A stretch of DNA of 7,796 bases, taken from NCBI GenBank assembly GCA_027065245.1, contig JAMOOS010000251.1, forward strand, positions 1-7,796. Direction: 5' to 3'. Positions 6,335-7,796 of the stretch are shown in pieces; the first letter of the stretch is position 1, and the number at the start of each line of letters is the position of its first letter. Source of the DNA: Desulfuromonadaceae bacterium (GTDB lineage: Bacteria > Desulfobacterota > Desulfuromonadia > Desulfuromonadales > Desulfuromonadaceae). The notes under the pieces were generated by a model. That model was not told the origin of the DNA. It did no database searches and was given only the letters and a program-made list of their open reading frames with translations. The translations under genes and the position numbers were made by a program.

Positions 6335-7796
6335 TCAACACTCCTGTTGTTCATCGAGCCGCTGTGCCAACAGCTCCATTAAATCGACGCAGCGCAATTG
6401 TTCTTCGCCATCGCACCCTTTTACGCCATCTTCAAACATGGTGAGGCAGAACGGACAACTGGAGACCAGCAGCCCGGTATTCTGTGCCAGCGCCATCTGA
6501 ACCCGTGTTTCGCTGATCCGGCTACCCAGTTTCTCCTCGGCCAGAATCCGCCCGCCACCGGCACCGCAGCAAAACGAATCGGCCCGGTGATGCTCCATCT
6601 CCACCACTGTCATGCCGACGGCTTGCAGCAGTTGACGCGGCTGGTCGTAGATGCCGTTGTAGCGACCCAGATAGCAGGAATCGTGATAGCTGCACTGCGC
6701 GGCAACGCTATCGAGGCGCAACCGCCCATCCTGGCGCAGTTTATCGATAAAGGTGGTGGCGTGTTCAACGGTAATATCGAGACCTGAAGCGCGATAATCG
6801 CGACCGAGACTGTTGAAGCAGTGGGGACAGGTTGTTACCAGATGTTTCACCGCGTAGCGTTGCAACGTAGCGATATTCTCCTGCGCCAACATCTGGTAGA
6901 GATACTCGTTACCGAGACGGCGCATGGCGTCGCCGCAGCATTTTTCCTCTTTACCGAGGATACCGACACGGATACCGGCGGCATTGCACAGCCGGATAAA
7001 GGCGCGCGCCACAGCGATATTGCGCTTATCGTAGGAAGCAAAGCAGCCGGCAAAATAGACGATATCCACGGCGGCATCGTCACTGAGCAGCGACACGTCC
7101 AGCCCCTGTGCCCAATCACCGCGCTGGGCATAGGCCATGCCAAATGGATTGGCGTTAATCTCGATGTTTTCCGCCGCCGTCATCACCTCATCGCCGGGAA
7201 ACTCACCCTTCATCAGCACGCAATCGCGGCGCATCGCAATTATTTTACCCACATGCTCAATGGTGGCCGGGCAGCGTTCTTCGCAACTGCGACAGGTTGT
7301 ACACGACCACAGCGCGTCAGTCGTTATCAATTGCAGCAAAGGAGTGTCGTCGTTCTCCTCAGCCAGCGTGCCGACAGCGCTCACCAGCCGCAGCGGTGAC
7401 AACGGTTTGCCGGTGATAAAAGCCGGACAATTGTCCTGACAGCGCAGGCATTGCACACAGGCGTCGGCGTCGAATATATCCTTCCAGCTCAGATCGCTGA
7501 CTACGGCGGCACCAAATTGCTCCGCTTTTTCATCTTCCAGATCGATAGTGGTCGGTGTAGCGGCAAAACCACGATTAATCGCCACGTAGTTGGCGGGGAT
7601 AGTCAACAGATGACGCAGACGGGTAGCCGCCACGCTGGCGATAAAGGTGAGCACCAGCACCAGATGCAACCACCACAGGCCACGGTGCCAATCGGCGGCG
7701 GCTGCGGCGCTCTGGGCGGAAAACAGCGGCGTTACCAGATAGCCGATGGGAGAAAATATCGCTATATTCCCATGGGCGATAATTCCTTTGGCGACC
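6335..7796 (-). CDS. etfD: Membrane Fe-S oxidoreductase, EtfD/DUF224 type (5' end outside window)
   Basis: This is the C-terminal 486 residues of a membrane-anchored iron-sulfur protein. The reading frame stays open to the right edge, so the start is missing. The visible part begins with the end of a NarI-like membrane domain: a helix near residues 40-58 (GLWWLHLVLVLTFIASVAA), with His44 and His62 as possible heme-b ligands. Next come two [4Fe-4S] ferredoxin motifs, CVQCLRCQDNCP (113-124) and CTTCRSCEERCP (165-176). Two CCG domains follow, with CCG at 286-288 and CCGAGGG at 409-415 and their CxxC partners at 323-326 and 447-450. This layout is that of HdrD/GlpC-like proteins that take electrons from EtfAB and reduce quinone. 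The gene is first in the visible operon and ends 2 nt before etfB. An in-frame TTG at 7669 is not the true start, as coding sequence extends past it. Confidence 0.93.
   Translation of the reverse strand, partial: VAKGIIAHGNIAIFSPIGYLVTPLFSAQSAAAAADWHRGLWWLHLVLVLTFIASVAATRLRHLLTIPANYVAINRGFAATPTTIDLEDEKAEQFGAAVVSDLSWKDIFDADACVQCLRCQDNCPAFITGKPLSPLRLVSAVGTLAEENDDTPLLQLITTDALWSCTTCRSCEERCPATIEHVGKIIAMRRDCVLMKGEFPGDEVMTAAENIEINANPFGMAYAQRGDWAQGLDVSLLSDDAAVDIVYFAGCFASYDKRNIAVARAFIRLCNAAGIRVGILGKEEKCCGDAMRRLGNEYLYQMLAQENIATLQRYAVKHLVTTCPHCFNSLGRDYRASGLDITVEHATTFIDKLRQDGRLRLDSVAAQCSYHDSCYLGRYNGIYDQPRQLLQAVGMTVVEMEHHRADSFCCGAGGGRILAEEKLGSRISETRVQMALAQNTGLLVSSCPFCLTMFEDGVKGCDGEEQLRCVDLMELLAQRLDEQQEC
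6341..6345 (-). promoter_or_regulatory. Ribosome binding site of etfB inside the end of the Fe-S oxidoreductase gene
   Basis: AGGAG on the minus strand lies 8 nt before the ATG at 6332 and within the last codons of the upstream gene, whose TGA is at 6337-6335. Its position selects the ATG over the earlier GTG at 6341 and implies translational coupling. Confidence 0.7.

Noticed and set aside
6335..7669. Start of the Fe-S oxidoreductase at the TTG at 7669
   Set aside because: The same frame is open from 7669 to the window edge and encodes the preceding part of the membrane domain (for example WHRGLWW), so the gene is partial and not complete.

Overview
The window holds seven genes, all read from the minus strand, and they fill almost all of its 7.8 kb. 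In transcription order (right to left) they are: a membrane-anchored Fe-S oxidoreductase of the EtfD/DUF224 type, cut by the right edge; the two electron-transfer-flavoprotein subunits EtfB and EtfA; an acyl-CoA dehydrogenase; the A and B subunits of a class I (glutaconate-type) CoA-transferase; and a class I/II PLP aminotransferase. The first six are tightly spaced, with gaps of 2 to 48 bp, and look like one operon. The aminotransferase is set off by 132 bp that contain its own predicted promoter and several competing inverted repeats.

Taken together, the genes suggest catabolism of an organic acid. The CoA-transferase would activate a carboxylic acid, the dehydrogenase would oxidise its CoA ester, EtfAB would take the electrons, and the membrane Fe-S protein would pass them to the quinone pool. 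The aminotransferase could supply the acid from an amino acid by way of a 2-oxo acid. The substrate cannot be read from the sequence. No hydratase, thiolase, decarboxylase or acyl-CoA ligase is visible here.

The G+C-rich composition and the EtfD-type quinone reductase beside glutaconate-type CoA-transferase genes fit a strictly or facultatively anaerobic bacterium, perhaps of the Desulfuromonas/Geobacter type. This is an impression from protein style, not a proven assignment, and no rRNA or marker gene is present.

No mobile element, CRISPR array, tRNA or defence gene was found. The non-coding parts are the most unusual. Positions 1-161, downstream of the aminotransferase, contain a roughly 100-nt three-way-junction fold closed by a 17-position stem and flanked by an 11-bp direct repeat. 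Positions 1464-1595 contain a promoter that overlaps mutually exclusive stem-loops.
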